Positions 62,920 to 64,000 of a stretch of DNA of 64,000 bases are shown here, in pieces. How positions within the stretch are numbered: position 1 is the first letter of the stretch; every line of letters starts with the position of its first letter. The DNA comes from RZYX01 sp036654375 (GTDB lineage: Bacteria > Bacillota > Clostridia > Oscillospirales > Acutalibacteraceae). Made by a program: the position numbers and the translations under genes. Where the stretch lies: contig JAVVSD010000009.1 of the NCBI GenBank assembly GCA_036654375.1, positions 9,890-73,889 on the forward strand. Reading direction: 5' to 3'. The notes beneath the pieces were generated by a model. That model was not told the DNA's origin. It saw only the letters and a list, made by a program, of their open reading frames with translations, and did no database searches.

Positions 62920-63059
62920 TTATTTAATATATGAAAAATTAGATGTTTTCATATTAGCCAGTTTCTTTTCATTAATTTTAAGGCTTCCCTAATTCAGAAT
63001 AATATGACTATTATATAATCGGCAAAAAACAAAAAACTTTATAGCAAAACAGAATATTA

Positions 63060-63150
63060 ATTATACTTGCTTTCGCCATATAATAAAAATAAAAGGCTGA
63101 CAAACTTCATTGCTAAAATTTGTCAGACTTTCTTGTTTTGTAATAAAGAT
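63060..63150. repeat. Intergenic repeat element, copy A
   Basis: 91 bp, about 84% identical by eye to copy B (63619-63710), in the same orientation. Its core is an inverted repeat CTGACAAA / TTTGTCAG (63097-63104 / 63119-63126) with a 14-nt loop; on the minus strand a T-rich stretch follows, so it can terminate the NUDIX gene. Confidence 0.8.
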
Positions 63151-63165
63151 GAAGGGAGATTATGC

Positions 63166-63597
63166 TCATTTTATTGATTGCTGTTTTTTTATGGCAATTG
63201 AAAAATAATCACGCAAAACCGGGTATGTCAATTCATCAGGCAATGAATCAAAAAAACCTATTCTGCCCATTTCGCTATATTCAGGCAATTCATTTAAAGT
63301 GTGAACAATTGCAAAATAAACCTGACCATTCCCTTTGAATTTCCAGCCGTTTTGTACCCCGTTTATGTAATAGTCACAAAGCGGCTCAATATCGAAGTCA
63401 ACAGCTCCAGTTTCCTCATACAGTTCTCTTTTTGCGGCTTCCAATGGTGTTTCGCCGAATTCTATATGACCACTTGGACTTTCCCATGTAGTCCTCTCTT
63501 TATGCATACAAAATATCCATTTTCCATTATAAGTTGCCATAATATCTGCAGAAAAATAATTTCCGAGTGTGTTAAATGGATAAGTTTTAAATTCCAC
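63166..63597 (-). CDS. NUDIX hydrolase
   Basis: A 143-aa pyrophosphatase with a complete Nudix box at about residues 42-64 (GHIEFGETPLEAAKRELYEETGA, split across GX5EX7REUXEEXG). Likely acts on a nucleoside diphosphate derivative; substrate not determinable. GTG start 8 nt after GGCGGTG. It is bracketed by two direct repeats, an arrangement suggesting local duplication or insertion. Confidence 0.9.
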   Translation of the reverse strand: MEFKTYPFNTLGNYFSADIMATYNGKWIFCMHKERTTWESPSGHIEFGETPLEAAKRELYEETGAVDFDIEPLCDYYINGVQNGWKFKGNGQVYFAIVHTLNELPEYSEMGRIGFFDSLPDELTYPVLRDYFSIAIKKQQSIK

Positions 63598-63618
63598 TGA
63601 ATTTCCACCGCCTTATAA

Positions 63619-63710
63619 ATTATCCTTGCTTTCACTATATCATAAAAAAAATAGGCTGGCAAACTTCATCGCTGAAATCTGTCAACCTATCTTGTTTTGT
63701 TAATAAAGAT
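63619..63710. repeat. Intergenic repeat element, copy B
   Basis: The 92-bp counterpart of copy A. Its hairpin (AGG..TGGCA / TGTCA..CCT) differs from copy A at several positions; some changes keep pairing on one strand. It lies between tRNA-Gln and the NUDIX gene. Confidence 0.8.
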
Positions 63711-63746
63711 ACTGTCAACGCGAGCTTTTTTATTTAGACTATAGCA

Positions 63747-63780
63747 AGAGCCCTACACGCGAATTGCGTGCAGAGGCTCT
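63747..63780 (-). other. Inverted repeat downstream of tRNA-Gln
   Basis: AGAGCC / GGCTCT outer and ACACGC / GCGTGC inner stems lie 4 bp beyond the tRNA 3' end. There is no U-tract directly after it; it may aid processing or termination with copy B. Confidence 0.45.
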
Positions 63781-63784
63781 CGAC

Positions 63785-63860
63785 TGGCTGGGATGGCTGG
63801 ATTTGAACCAGCGGAATGACGGAGTCAAAGTCCGTTGCCTTACCCCTTGGCTACACCCCA
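63785..63860 (-). tRNA. tRNA-Gln (anticodon TTG)
   Basis: Cloverleaf on the minus strand: acceptor TGGGGTG / CATCCCA, D-arm GCC/GGC, anticodon stem ACGGA / TCCGT with loop CTTTGAC (anticodon TTG), T-arm CTGG / CCAG with TTCAAAT, discriminator G and encoded CCA. Confidence 0.95.
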
Positions 63861-63918
63861 ATATAAGGTTTGATACCAAAATACGCAAAGCCTTCGCCTT
63901 GCGTATATTTTTATAAAG

Positions 63919-63996
63919 TGGGGTGGAAGATGGGATTCGAACCCACGATCTCCAGTGCCACAAACTGGCGCTTTAACCAACTAAGCTACATCCACC
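63919..63996 (-). tRNA. tRNA-His (anticodon GTG)
   Basis: Cloverleaf on the minus strand with the His-specific extra G at -1 opposite discriminator C. Anticodon stem CCAGT / ACTGG with loop TTGTGGC (anticodon GTG), T-loop TTCGAAT and encoded CCA. One T-T mismatch in the acceptor stem. Confidence 0.94.
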
Positions 63997-64000
63997 ATAT

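Noticed and set aside
62721..63165. CRISPR or hidden small gene in the 445-bp gap
   Set aside because: No regularly spaced repeats and no ORF with SD; only a terminator hairpin and one copy of the 91-bp repeat.
63739..63963. Open frame of 74 codons on the minus strand
   Set aside because: It overlaps both tRNA genes and reads through their cloverleaf sequences.

Overview
The window comes from a low-GC, AT-rich endospore-forming Firmicute, most likely an anaerobic member of class Clostridia (Oscillospirales/Ruminococcus-like, by inference only). The signs are sporulation genes (sigK with a pro-sequence, spoIIID, and an FtsK/SpoIIIE translocase beside a TepA-type protease), an [FeFe]-hydrogenase fused to an NAD(P)H oxidoreductase, an oxidative half-TCA branch with Rex, strong SD motifs, several TTG/GTG starts, and T-box riboswitches. 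It is ordinary chromosome: no phage, IS element or CRISPR array was seen.

Layout. 1-2709: truncated hydrogenase. 2965-16330: a long leftward block of class A PBP, pyrC, pyrF, carA, carB, pyrK, pyrD, ruvX and pcrA. 16511-16837: a lone small membrane protein. 16934-27124: a complete-looking type IV pilus operon (pilA, pilD, pilC, pilM, pilN, pilO, three minor-pilin-like genes, pilB) with a long folded leader. 27637-28326: sigK, then hlyIII. 29236-30992: rpsB-tsf. 31149-37732: DUF3006, a ComEC-like hydrolase, a YgiQ radical SAM protein, ftsK/spoIIIE and tepA. 37980-42464: rightward aconitase, isocitrate dehydrogenase, rex and an unknown gene. 42617-43816: lipase-like hydrolase. 43858-50484: the most unusual region, with two paralogous XRE-cupin/acyl-CoA-ligase modules, one split and one fused, each behind its own T-box riboswitch. 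50581-58257: larC-larB-larE, asnS, a phosphohexomutase, a PLP enzyme and a GNAT. 58456-60126: M14 peptidase and a cold-shock gene with a long hairpin leader. 60334-64000: birA, deoC, DUF3267, a NUDIX gene bracketed by 91-bp repeats, and tRNA-Gln and tRNA-His.

Two observations stand out. First, both AMP-dependent acyl-CoA ligases sit under T-box control. The loop registers and the discriminator-pairing base favour branched-chain amino acid tRNAs (GUC/Val and AUC/Ile preferred; Leu possible). I infer that the ligases activate exogenous branched-chain fatty acids so they can be reductively carboxylated to Val/Ile/Leu, as in rumen bacteria. Second, CarA has lost its glutaminase triad (Cys to Gly, His to Ile, Glu to Thr), so carbamoyl-phosphate synthesis should depend on free ammonia. 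Together they suggest an organism that feeds on ammonia and branched-chain acids in a gut or rumen.

All functional calls come from reading motifs by eye. No database search, folding program or alignment was run.
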